Below are positions 18,780 to 26,007 of a stretch of 64,000 nucleotides of DNA, in pieces (position 1 is the stretch's first letter; the number at the start of each line of letters is the position of its first letter). The translations under genes were made by a program, and so were the position numbers. The notes under the pieces were generated by a model. The model ran no database searches and was not told where the DNA came from. It saw only the letters and a program-made list of their open reading frames with translations. This DNA comes from Paenibacillus lactis (lineage in GTDB: Bacteria; Bacillota; Bacilli; Paenibacillales; Paenibacillaceae), in NCBI RefSeq assembly GCF_017873605.1, contig NZ_JAGGKI010000002.1:496001-560000 (forward strand), read 5' to 3'.

Positions 18780-18828
18780 ATTTCTGAGGAGTTCGGAGAT
18801 GATTCCTTTTCTTACAAGCCTTTCGAAA

Positions 18829-18868
18829 GCAACAAAATAAGCCCCGCCGATGCAGGGATCGACGGGAC
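18829..18868 (-). terminator. Intrinsic terminator of the pectate-lyase-like gene
   Basis: On the minus strand a GTCCCGTCGAT/ATCGGCGGGGC stem (18868-18841) is followed by TTATTTTGTT. It ends the upstream lyase-like transcript and insulates it from the EPS promoter. Confidence 0.8.
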
Positions 18869-18895
18869 TGACTGTATAAAATGATTTTTTATTCA

Positions 18896-20860
18896 TCAGG
18901 CCTGCGTAATTTGCAAGCTGCCATTGGCCATCGAAAGGCGATACCTTTTATTCGTTACGGAATCCGTAAGAATCAATCCGTTGCCTGGTCCGCCGATTTC
19001 AAGCGAATCGGCCATATAGCTATGGGGGTAGGGGGAATATGATCCGATATGGTCCCACGTGACCATAACGCCCGCAATGTAGGTGTCACCGGTCTTCGGA
19101 ATAAACCCGATGTTGAATTCATGCAACAATCCGGACTTGCTTGCAAGCTCTCTGCCTCGCAGATGCTTCCATCCCTTCGTTTTCCACGTGACGGCGTCGT
19201 TAAAAATAAACTCTGCGTTTTGGGCCGAGATCCGTCCAATCGACTTGTAGGAAGTTCCGCTTTCGTATTCCGTTTCCAGAATAAAGTACTGCATGGCCAA
19301 GTTTCTCCCCGCATCTCCCTGAAACGGCAGCGGCTGTGCATTGAATTTGATTCGGAGGCTGGGCGAAAACACCCCATTCGGTGTTACCTTTAAAATAACT
19401 GGCCGGCTGCCGATAACCTGTTTCATCTCGTTCGTGATGGGAACGGGTACTTCATCCACTGTGACAAGACTGATCATTCCGCCATTAGTCACGGTCCAAT
19501 TGGATAAAACCTCCGGATTGGAGAGTAGATTAGGAGCTGACACCGGCATAAGAGTTCGATGTTCCCGTTCCTTCATCCGCTCCTGCAAGTCAACCGTTTT
19601 ATACAAGGGGGTAACCTTTCTCCTGATGACCGTATCATCGATGCCAAGTCCAGACAGATCGGATTCCTTGTCTCCTGTTAAAATATCAATATAGGCCGAA
19701 CCAGCTGCTCCGGGAGCGGTAGACTTTCTTAAAACCCCCAAGTCATCGTTGAATGTGACGGGAGCCGTTACCGTTCCGAACCAAGCTGCATACTGCTGTT
19801 TCTCTTCGAGCGGTTTCAGTTCATCCGGCAGAGGAAACTCCCAGACCCCTGAGTTTCCGGAATAGGCTGGTACCGACCAGGAAAAGCCGAAGCCGAACAT
19901 CCGTAAATTTGAAGTGGCGGATTTCTCCAGGAGCCGGATGGCCGCTTCTCCACATTGCTCAAACTGGGCACCTGTGAACATCCCGCTTAATCCTCTGACG
20001 GAGGAAGACCTGTTATATTCATCCAGCGAACTGTCAATGCATTGGTAGATGCCGTATGGCGAGAATCCTAAATGTACCCGATGCAAATGGCCGTCAAATC
20101 CTCCCCGATGGCCTGCATTCAATATAGTTCCAAGCAATAACCCACAGAATGCTCCCGATATGCCACCACCCTGATAAAAATAATCGCCGGAGTTCACCCG
20201 GCAATAAACACCAACCAGTCCGTTCCAGCTGCAATCATATGAATATACGTGACCGTTGGTGCTGTTTAGCAGCTGACCCACCTTAACGCCGGACGTCCTA
20301 ATATTCCTGAAGATCGGAGTCGATTTGGCTGCAATTTCAATGGCAACGGCTCCAACCGAAAACATGTCATATCGATTTTGCTGGAATAGATTCCTATCGA
20401 TCCAAGCTGCTAGATTTCTAGAGTTATATTCGGAAATTCCCGTAATGGAAAAGTTCTCGAACACGGCTTTATCCCCCGAGCTTCGAATTCGTAGACAAGG
20501 AAGCAAATCAGTGGCGATATCAACTGGATCCCAGATGATTCGCGAGCCCATTTGACCGCTGTCCACATAGGGGGCAATTCCAAAAATCCCGCGGCTGTTA
20601 TTCTCAATAGTTTGCCTGACCCGATAGTTTCCAGCAGGAATAAACAATCTATACCGCTTGTCGCACACGGCCATAGCAGCCTGAAACGCAGCCGTATCAT
20701 CAGTCCGGCCGTCTCCCTTAGCTCCGAACCACTTGACGTTGATCCCGCGTTCCATCAATTCCTCATCGAGCATATTGAAATTGGAGCTTAAATCCTCTGG
20801 ATTGATCGGGTCTGTGGATGACCATGTATCCATCTTCATGAAATCCGTTTCCTTGGCCAT
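18896..20860 (-). CDS. Right-handed beta-helix protein, pectate lyase superfamily (PF12708-like)
   Basis: A 654-aa protein. Residues 40-110 include INVKWFGAKGDGRTDDTAAFQAAM and FIPAGNYRV, the hallmark opening of pectate-lyase-3/GH28-related beta-helix domains, also seen in phage tail spikes and EPS depolymerases. A beta-sandwich-like region seems to fill about 460-620. No signal peptide is evident. The start has GGAGGGG 6 bases upstream. It is transcribed toward the EPS operon but ends at its own terminator. Its upstream region carries a perfect copy of the operator found in the EPS promoter, so it probably acts on or with the same polymer, as lyase, epimerase or binding protein. Catalytic residues were not identified. 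Confidence 0.75.
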   Translation of the reverse strand: MAKETDFMKMDTWSSTDPINPEDLSSNFNMLDEELMERGINVKWFGAKGDGRTDDTAAFQAAMAVCDKRYRLFIPAGNYRVRQTIENNSRGIFGIAPYVDSGQMGSRIIWDPVDIATDLLPCLRIRSSGDKAVFENFSITGISEYNSRNLAAWIDRNLFQQNRYDMFSVGAVAIEIAAKSTPIFRNIRTSGVKVGQLLNSTNGHVYSYDCSWNGLVGVYCRVNSGDYFYQGGGISGAFCGLLLGTILNAGHRGGFDGHLHRVHLGFSPYGIYQCIDSSLDEYNRSSSVRGLSGMFTGAQFEQCGEAAIRLLEKSATSNLRMFGFGFSWSVPAYSGNSGVWEFPLPDELKPLEEKQQYAAWFGTVTAPVTFNDDLGVLRKSTAPGAAGSAYIDILTGDKESDLSGLGIDDTVIRRKVTPLYKTVDLQERMKEREHRTLMPVSAPNLLSNPEVLSNWTVTNGGMISLVTVDEVPVPITNEMKQVIGSRPVILKVTPNGVFSPSLRIKFNAQPLPFQGDAGRNLAMQYFILETEYESGTSYKSIGRISAQNAEFIFNDAVTWKTKGWKHLRGRELASKSGLLHEFNIGFIPKTGDTYIAGVMVTWDHIGSYSPYPHSYMADSLEIGGPGNGLILTDSVTNKRYRLSMANGSLQITQA

Positions 20861-20997
20861 GCTGATCCCCTCCTTGCTACCATAGTAGTGGTTCCTTTGC
20901 GGATGTGCTTGATGAAGATGCCTATTTGGGACGCATGCCTCTCACCCAATTTATGACTTGCAATGGCCCCGATCCTCCTATAATATACATATCTAAA

Positions 20998-21012
20998 GAT
21001 ACATTTTGTATC
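20998..21012. promoter_or_regulatory. Operator GATACA-TTT-TGTATC in the lyase/vanZ divergent region
   Basis: A perfect inverted repeat with the same arms and spacer length as the EPS operator. It is centred between two divergent genes, just upstream of the vanZ promoter and 138 bp from the lyase-like start codon, so it could govern both. Confidence 0.75.
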
Positions 21013-21042
21013 ATCATACTTAAGGCTAACAACATACATTTT

Positions 21043-21048
21043 TATAAT
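21043..21048 (+). promoter_or_regulatory. -10 box of the VanZ-like gene, next to a cre-like site
   Basis: TATAAT at 21043-21048 with a weak TTAAGG 17 bases upstream. A cre-like TAGAAGCGTTTTCA (12 of 14 consensus positions) covers 21048-21061 at the likely transcription start, where CcpA binding would repress. Confidence 0.45.
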
Positions 21049-21077
21049 AGAAGCGTTTTCATTAAAGGAGCTTTCTC

Positions 21078-21497
21078 ATGCGCACCATTCTAACCGTCCT
21101 ATGGGGCTTGATTCTCTTCATCTTCACCTGCTCACTGAACTTTCAGCTTCTTATCCGGTATCACATCATCAATTTTCAACTAAACCCCTCCCCGGATTGG
21201 TCGGAGCTCTTTAAAATGGATTTTCAATGGTACAGCACGGATTGGGTCATGCGAAAAATAGGTCATTTCCTAGGCTTCTTTATTCTTGCCCAGCTTGCCT
21301 CCGGCTTCGGCAAAAGCAAGATGGCCTTCTATGTATGCGTGGGATATGCGGCATTAACCGAGATCTTGCAATTGTTTTTCTTCAGGGGCGGGCGGATCTA
21401 TGATGTAATCAACGACGCCTTCGGAATCGGTCTCGCTTACCTGATTTGTCTCATATTCCGTAGGAATGAACACAGAGCAATACATCTAAAAAAATGA
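21078..21497 (+). CDS. VanZ family membrane protein
   Basis: A 139-aa protein with a first hydrophobic helix (residues 4-24), the conserved KIGHFLGFFILAQL and a C-terminal GGRIYDVINDAFGIGLAYLI that together define VanZ-like proteins. Members confer low-level teicoplanin resistance in enterococci, but most genomic copies have unknown roles in the envelope. AAAGGAG precedes the ATG. It lies between two operator-bearing promoters and directly upstream of the lasso peptide genes. A role in envelope adjustment or peptide tolerance is only inference. Confidence 0.85.
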   Translation: MRTILTVLWGLILFIFTCSLNFQLLIRYHIINFQLNPSPDWSELFKMDFQWYSTDWVMRKIGHFLGFFILAQLASGFGKSKMAFYVCVGYAALTEILQLFFFRGGRIYDVINDAFGIGLAYLICLIFRRNEHRAIHLKK

Positions 21498-21535
21498 TTG
21501 GGATTAAGTTATTGCATAATACGGGTGAAAATGTA

Positions 21536-21565
21536 TTGATACAAAACGTATACATGATATATAAT
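21536..21565 (+). promoter_or_regulatory. Lasso peptide operon promoter
   Basis: TTGATA (21536-21541), an 18-base spacer and TATAAT (21560-21565). One operator variant overlaps the -35 box and spacer and another covers the likely start site at 21572, a layout typical of repression. Confidence 0.8.
21538..21552. promoter_or_regulatory. Operator variant GATACA-AAA-CGTATA overlapping the lasso -35 box
   Basis: Two mismatches in the right arm relative to GATACA-N3-TGTATC. Its centre is 34 bp from the second copy. Confidence 0.6.
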
Positions 21566-21571
21566 GTCAAT

Positions 21572-21586
21572 GATACGAAATGTATC
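21572..21586. promoter_or_regulatory. Operator variant GATACG-AAA-TGTATC at the lasso transcription start
   Basis: One mismatch from the consensus inverted repeat. It lies seven bases downstream of the -10 box. Confidence 0.65.
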
Positions 21587-21640
21587 CAAATATAATCGTG
21601 AAGATAAAGCCGGGATAGGCCATAACGGAGGAATATATAA

Positions 21641-23593
21641 ATGGGCGCAATTGCCGGTATTTATCGTTTTTATGGGCAACCGGTTCACTTGGGGGACGGC
21701 GAGCTCATCATGTCAGCGATGGACGCTTATCCTGCAGATCGAAGAGCTCTATGGCACAAAAGCCACGTTATAATGGGTTGTCTTGCCCAATGGATTACGG
21801 AGGAAGCAGTCGACGAGACGCTGCCTTATTACGATCCGCAGCGCGGGCTTGCCATTACGGCTGACGCCATCCTAGACAACCGGGACGATCTCATGGATCA
21901 GCTGCAGGTTCCGCATCCGGTAAGAGCAATCATGACGGATAGCGAAGTGATGCTGTTGGCTTACGAGAAATGGTCAGAGGCGATGGCGGAGCGTTTGACC
22001 GGAGATTTTGCCTTTGTCATTTGGGATGAACGCAAGCAGCTGTTATATGGGGCAAGGGATTTTTCCGGGGCTCGTACCCTGTATTATCACCGGAATGAAC
22101 AGCAGTTTTCCTTCTGCACGCTTATGAATCCGTTGCTCGCCTTGCCTTATGTACATAAAAAGCTTAATGAACGGTGGCTGGCCGAATTTCTGGCGATCCG
22201 CGGCGTATTCGAACCACCTGATGCTTCAACCACCGTGTATCACCAAATTCATCAGATCCCACCTTCCCACTTCTTTGTCATCCAGCGCGACCGGCTGCGC
22301 ATCAGCCGATACGACTGCCTGGGACATGAAGAGCCGCTGCGACTGAACTCGTCTGAAGAGTATGAAGAAGCCTTCCAGAACGTATTCCAGCAGGCCGTCA
22401 CATCCAGACTTCGCCGAACCCGGCGTCATGTCGGCGCCCATCTGAGCGGCGGTTTGGACTCAGGCTCAGTAGTCAGCTTCGCTGCCAGGGCACTTCAACA
22501 AGAGCAGCGTCCTCTCCATACATTCAGCTACGTCCCTGAGAGCGACTTCGTTGATTGGACACCGAAGCACAGGCTCGCGGACGAGAGGCCTCTTATCAAG
22601 CAGACGGTGCAATTCGCAGGTAATATCGAGGATCATTATTTGGATTTCCAGGGGCGCAGTCCCTTTACCGAAATTGACGATTGGCTCGACATCCTGGAAG
22701 CTCCTTATAAATTTTTCGATAACTCCTTCTGGCTCCGAGGCATCTATGAACAGGCCCAGCAGCGCGGTATCGGTATTCTGCTTAATGGCGCCCGAGGGAA
22801 TTACAGCATCTCTTGGGGCCCGGCGATCGAGCACTATGCCCAGCTTATGAAGAGGTTTCACTGGATTCGGCTAACACGGGAGGTCAATCAGTACAGTCGG
22901 AATGTCGGTGTCGGTCGTAAGCGGCTATACTCCATCCTGGGCCGCAAAGCCTTTCCTTCCCTACAGAAGCTGGCACCGCTCGGATCCTCCACCGATGATC
23001 TCCCGCAGCTTGTACATTCCGATTTTGCCAGACGGACTGGAATTTACGATAAGCTGGAGGACCGCGCATTTATCGGGATCGGATCGACGGACGATCTGCC
23101 GAGTGATCCTCTGGAGGCAAGAGTGCAGCATTTCAAACGAATCTATATATGGACCACCACGGGAACGAGCGGATGCAAAATGTCTCTTCGATATGCTGTC
23201 TGGAGCCACGATCCGACCAACGATCTGCGGGTCATCCGTTTCTGCCTGGCGACACCCATGGAACAATTCGTTCACAACGGGATGGACCGCGCCTTAATCA
23301 GACGCTCAACCAAGGGCTGGCTTCCCGACGCGATCCGGCTCAATCAGCGAACCAAAGGCATTCAGGCTGCCGACTCTATCCATCGGATGCAGAGAGACTG
23401 GCCTCAATTTATCGATGAGTTGGATCGGCTCACCCGTGATTCCAGAATGCAGGACATCATGAATATGCCCGTTCTCCAAGATGCGCTTGCAACGGCGCGT
23501 CACGGAATGGACACGAATCAAGCCTACGGCCCTTCCATTAAGCTGCTTATGCGGAGCTTGATTCTATATCGATTTCTTCAGAAAAACTTATGA
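21641..23593 (+). CDS. Lasso peptide cyclase, asparagine synthetase-like (LasC/PadeC type)
   Basis: A 650-aa protein that should adenylate the side-chain carboxylate of the core Asp and close the macrolactam. The N-terminal glutaminase-like domain begins MGAIAGIYRF and lacks the catalytic Cys-2 of true asparagine synthetases, as lasso cyclases do. The synthetase domain has the pyrophosphate loop HLSGGLDSGSV (about residues 267-277), the ATP-binding motif. GGAGGA lies 7 bases before the ATG. It precedes the precursor gene by 15 bp. The adjacent kinase and precursor identify it as the lasso enzyme rather than AsnB. Confidence 0.93.
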   Translation: MGAIAGIYRFYGQPVHLGDGELIMSAMDAYPADRRALWHKSHVIMGCLAQWITEEAVDETLPYYDPQRGLAITADAILDNRDDLMDQLQVPHPVRAIMTDSEVMLLAYEKWSEAMAERLTGDFAFVIWDERKQLLYGARDFSGARTLYYHRNEQQFSFCTLMNPLLALPYVHKKLNERWLAEFLAIRGVFEPPDASTTVYHQIHQIPPSHFFVIQRDRLRISRYDCLGHEEPLRLNSSEEYEEAFQNVFQQAVTSRLRRTRRHVGAHLSGGLDSGSVVSFAARALQQEQRPLHTFSYVPESDFVDWTPKHRLADERPLIKQTVQFAGNIEDHYLDFQGRSPFTEIDDWLDILEAPYKFFDNSFWLRGIYEQAQQRGIGILLNGARGNYSISWGPAIEHYAQLMKRFHWIRLTREVNQYSRNVGVGRKRLYSILGRKAFPSLQKLAPLGSSTDDLPQLVHSDFARRTGIYDKLEDRAFIGIGSTDDLPSDPLEARVQHFKRIYIWTTTGTSGCKMSLRYAVWSHDPTNDLRVIRFCLATPMEQFVHNGMDRALIRRSTKGWLPDAIRLNQRTKGIQAADSIHRMQRDWPQFIDELDRLTRDSRMQDIMNMPVLQDALATARHGMDTNQAYGPSIKLLMRSLILYRFLQKNL

Positions 23594-23608
23594 AAGGAGG
23601 TGAACCAA

Positions 23609-23734
23609 ATGAAAAAGCAATGGAGTGAGCCTGCTTTGGAGGTACTGGACATGAAGATGACGATGGCTGGTCCTGGTAACGCAATTCCGGACGGTGTACA
23701 ACCGGATCCCGATGAATTGGTCCATACTAGCTAA
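23609..23734 (+). CDS. Lasso peptide precursor, paeninodin-like
   Basis: A 41-aa peptide with AAAGGAGGTG upstream. The leader (residues 1-19) has WSEPAL, matching the aromatic-x-x-P-x-L element bound by the B1/RRE protein, and a Thr at position -2 (MTM before the core), needed for leader cleavage. The 22-residue core starts AGPGNAIPD and ends PDELVHTS. Ala1 and Asp9 would form a nine-residue ring, and the terminal Ser22 is the expected phosphorylation site, as in paeninodin from P. dendritiformis, whose core also starts AGPG and has a QPDPDE stretch (recalled, not compared by search). The middle sequence differs, so this is probably a distinct congener. Confidence 0.93.
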   Translation: MKKQWSEPALEVLDMKMTMAGPGNAIPDGVQPDPDELVHTS

Positions 23735-23759
23735 TAGCAAGCTGGAATTTTTCTGAGTG

Positions 23760-23804
23760 AGCCCCTATACGCCTGAACGGGTATAAGGGCTTATCTTCTT
23801 TTAT
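23760..23804 (+). terminator. Hairpin between precursor and kinase genes (attenuating terminator)
   Basis: AGCCCCTATAC pairs with GTATAAGGGCT (23760-23791), followed by a T-rich tract (TTATCTTCTTTTATT). It lies 25 bases after the precursor stop and would allow more precursor than kinase to be made from one promoter. Confidence 0.65.
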
Positions 23805-23832
23805 TGGAATATGAATTTTTGGAGTGAGGACC

Positions 23833-24768
23833 TTGCTTCACACAATAAAATCAACTGCTTATAAGGCCTTCGGGCTCACCATACATAGTGACATTCCCCT
23901 TCCGGAGCTGCAGTCCGCCCCCAACCTCGGAGCTTCCGCTGATATTAACGTGGGCTATGCCGATTTGGCAGAGGCATGGCTGGAGGAATCGAGCGCGGCC
24001 AACGCCTCATTCGTATGTACAGAGAACAGGGTCATGTTCAGGGTACCCGAGCTTGCGATCTTTGCCATCGAAAATGGCACACTCATTTCGGTCTCCCCCG
24101 AAAAGAATGGGGAGGAGGATCGGATTCGGCTGTACGTGCTCGGATCCTGCATGGGGGCGATCTTGCTGCAGCGCAGAATCCTCCCGCTTCACGGCAGCGC
24201 GGTTGTCGTCGACCATAAGGCATACGCCTTCGTCGGCCACTCCGGACATGGCAAATCAACATTGGCATCAGCCCTGCTGCAGCGTGGCTATCGGCTATTG
24301 ACCGATGACGTGATCGCCGTCACGCTGGATGAGCAGAATATGCCCCTTGTCACGCCTGCTTACCCGCAGCAGAAGCTGTGGCAGGAAAGCCTGGACGCCT
24401 TCGGGATGAATTCGGTTGAGTATCGCCCCCTGGCCGACCGCGAAACCAAATATGCCATTCCTGTAGTAGAGCAATTCTCCAATGCCAAGGTACCGCTGGC
24501 TGGTGTTTTTGAACTGGTGAAATCCGATTGTGACAAGGTTCGGATTCAACCGATCGACAGATTGGGGAGGCTTCCGCTTCTATATCTTCATACATATCGC
24601 AATCTGCTGCTCTCGGGCAGCGGATTAACCCAGTGGCATTTTGACTTTACCGCACGGTTATCCGGATGTATAGACATGTACCGTTTGGAACGACCGCTGT
24701 ATGAATCGACGGTTCATGAGCTGGCTGAGCTGGTTCTTTCGACGATCGGTGCCGACGACAATAGGTGA
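23833..24768 (+). CDS. HPr kinase-like lasso peptide kinase (PadeK type)
   Basis: A protein of about 311 aa. The P-loop GHSGHGKSTLASALLQRGY (about residues 139-157) and LTDDVIAV are the core of HPr kinase/phosphorylase-like enzymes. Members inside lasso clusters phosphorylate the C-terminal Ser of the precursor. The GTG at 23824 overlaps the GGAGTGAG ribosome binding site, so the TTG at 23833 is preferred. The genuine HPrK signature region and hexamer contacts are not obvious, in keeping with a specialised peptide kinase. It is last in this operon; the B1, B2 and exporter genes expected next are not present. Confidence 0.9.
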   Translation: MLHTIKSTAYKAFGLTIHSDIPLPELQSAPNLGASADINVGYADLAEAWLEESSAANASFVCTENRVMFRVPELAIFAIENGTLISVSPEKNGEEDRIRLYVLGSCMGAILLQRRILPLHGSAVVVDHKAYAFVGHSGHGKSTLASALLQRGYRLLTDDVIAVTLDEQNMPLVTPAYPQQKLWQESLDAFGMNSVEYRPLADRETKYAIPVVEQFSNAKVPLAGVFELVKSDCDKVRIQPIDRLGRLPLLYLHTYRNLLLSGSGLTQWHFDFTARLSGCIDMYRLERPLYESTVHELAELVLSTIGADDNR

Positions 24769-24802
24769 GACTAGGCATGGTTATGGATGGCTCCAACGCA
24801 GC

Positions 24803-24845
24803 AAAAGCTGCCCCCTGGTGATATCACCCTGGAGGCAGCCCTTTA
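24803..24845. terminator. Bidirectional terminator between the lasso operon and hsp20
   Basis: An imperfect stem built from GCTGCC (24807-24812) and GGCAGC (24834-24839) around the palindrome GGTGATATCACC. CTTTATAT follows on the plus strand and TTTTGC on the minus strand. It separates two convergent genes. Confidence 0.75.
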
Positions 24846-24876
24846 TATAAACGCGGCTTAAGGCCGCGTAATTGGA

Positions 24877-25326
24877 TTACATGTCATCCCGGATTTGGAT
24901 CCGTTTAGCACGAGTGTCCGGCTGTTTCGGGATTTCCAGCTTCAGCACCCCGTTCTTCAACGATGCGGTGATGCCGTCTTCGTCAATATGCTGAACATGG
25001 AAGCGGCGTACGTATTCGCCGTAGCTGCGTTCTCTCCGGATGATATTTTGATCGGAATCCTCCACGCTGCTAGCTTCCTTGCGCACGGCTTTAATCGTCA
25101 GGTAAGGCTCCTCGTAGCGAATTTCAATGTCGTCTTTATGAAAACCGGGCAATTCCGCTTCAACCAGATAAGCGTTCTCCGTCTCACGGATGTCGGTCTT
25201 AAAGGACATCGCCGCCGAACCCTTGAACGGTGCAAAAAAGTCGTTGCTAAACACATCATTGAATGACTTCATCAGCTGGCTGATGGAGTCCTCTCTGCGT
25301 TTTCCAAAAGGAATCATATCAAACAT
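24877..25326 (-). CDS. Small heat shock protein, Hsp20/alpha-crystallin family
   Basis: A 149-aa ATP-independent holdase. The alpha-crystallin domain spans about residues 40-135, with VEAELPGFHKDDIEIRYE, ERSYGEYVRRFHV and the GVLKLEIPK motif (A-x-x-x-x-G-V-L consensus), and the C-terminal IQI tripeptide used for oligomerisation. AAGGGGA precedes the ATG. It is monocistronic and convergent with the lasso operon. No CIRCE repeat was seen in the 200 bp upstream. Confidence 0.95.
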   Translation of the reverse strand: MFDMIPFGKRREDSISQLMKSFNDVFSNDFFAPFKGSAAMSFKTDIRETENAYLVEAELPGFHKDDIEIRYEEPYLTIKAVRKEASSVEDSDQNIIRRERSYGEYVRRFHVQHIDEDGITASLKNGVLKLEIPKQPDTRAKRIQIRDDM

Positions 25327-25612
25327 GATGCATTCCCCTTTCTTTGACCTTGTTTGACCTTACATGTTCATTATATGCCCGTCGAAGGGTTATGACAAAG
25401 CCGAATAAACCCGATATGGCCCTGAATCCGCTTGTTTTGGCCGGAAATGGCCGTGTTTTAGCATTCGATTTTTGATTTTGACTATCTTTGACCTTTTTCG
25501 TTCTGTTGAGACTAAGCACTCGCGGAAGATATACATCAACCATTCATCATCGAAAATAGACTTCGACGAATTTGTACCCGTTGATCGACGATTACGTTAC
25601 TTACGAAATAGC

Positions 25613-25641
25613 TTGTCATCATTCTAAGATATGTGTACTAT
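25613..25641 (+). promoter_or_regulatory. Promoter without a downstream gene (candidate sRNA promoter)
   Basis: TTGTCA (25613-25618), a 17-base spacer, TACTAT (25636-25641). It lies about 40 bp upstream of a strong terminator stem with no coding frame between, which suggests a short untranslated RNA. Confidence 0.5.
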
Positions 25642-25647
25642 GAGAGT

Positions 25648-25746
25648 GAATATTGGAAATTGAAGCGGGCAGAGAATATGAGAAGCCCTTTGCATCATCA
25701 GAGCCTTTATCGATTAAAGGTTTATTGGTGCAAAGGGCTTTTTCTT
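25648..25746 (+). ncRNA. Candidate small RNA of about 100 nt
   Basis: From the predicted start near 25648 the transcript ends in a 12-bp perfect stem AAGCCCTTTGCA/TGCAAAGGGCTT (25683-25694 with 25730-25741), with an inner CCTTTA...TAAAGG hairpin and a TTTTTCTT tail. About 35 unpaired, purine-rich bases (GAAGCGGGCAGAG) precede it. No ORF of note is inside. The family is not recognised. It lies in a 681-bp gap between hsp20 and the deacetylase gene; the rest of the gap holds only a 41-codon membrane-like fragment starting at TTG 25919. Confidence 0.45.
25683..25746 (+). terminator. Strong intrinsic terminator of the candidate sRNA
   Basis: A perfect 12-bp stem with a branched loop and T-tract TTTTTCTTATT. 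There is no plus-strand gene nearby other than the candidate sRNA. Confidence 0.75.
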
Positions 25747-26007
25747 ATTACCCCTCGCAGATCTGCTGTACTTTTACGAAATTCATACCGGTCTTGAAAA
25801 AAACGTCCACAGGAGTGAGTCCATGAACGTCATTGCCATGAATGAAGCGATCTGACATTATTTTCTTTCATAAGCTCATGACTCTCTAACTGTTGCCAAA
25901 ATGGATGGGTTTCTACCTTGGGACAAGAACTGCACAAGATCGGTTTTTTCGGCTACATTATCGGTTCATTGGCTAACATCACCTTGGTTCTCCTGTTCCC
26001 GTTTGCC

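Larger units (their letters stand above)
18559..18828 (-). other. EPS operon leader and promoter region (270 bp, no gene)
   Basis: This gap between the EPS operon and the lyase-like gene holds the operon promoter, three copies of the GATACA-N3-TGTATC repeat (one perfect), and a cre-like site. No open frame is supported. The mRNA leader from about 18684 to 18558 is about 125 nt. Confidence 0.7.

Noticed and set aside
25319..25543. 74-codon minus-strand frame upstream of hsp20
   Set aside because: Overlaps the hsp20 start, has no ribosome binding site and a composition like noncoding DNA.
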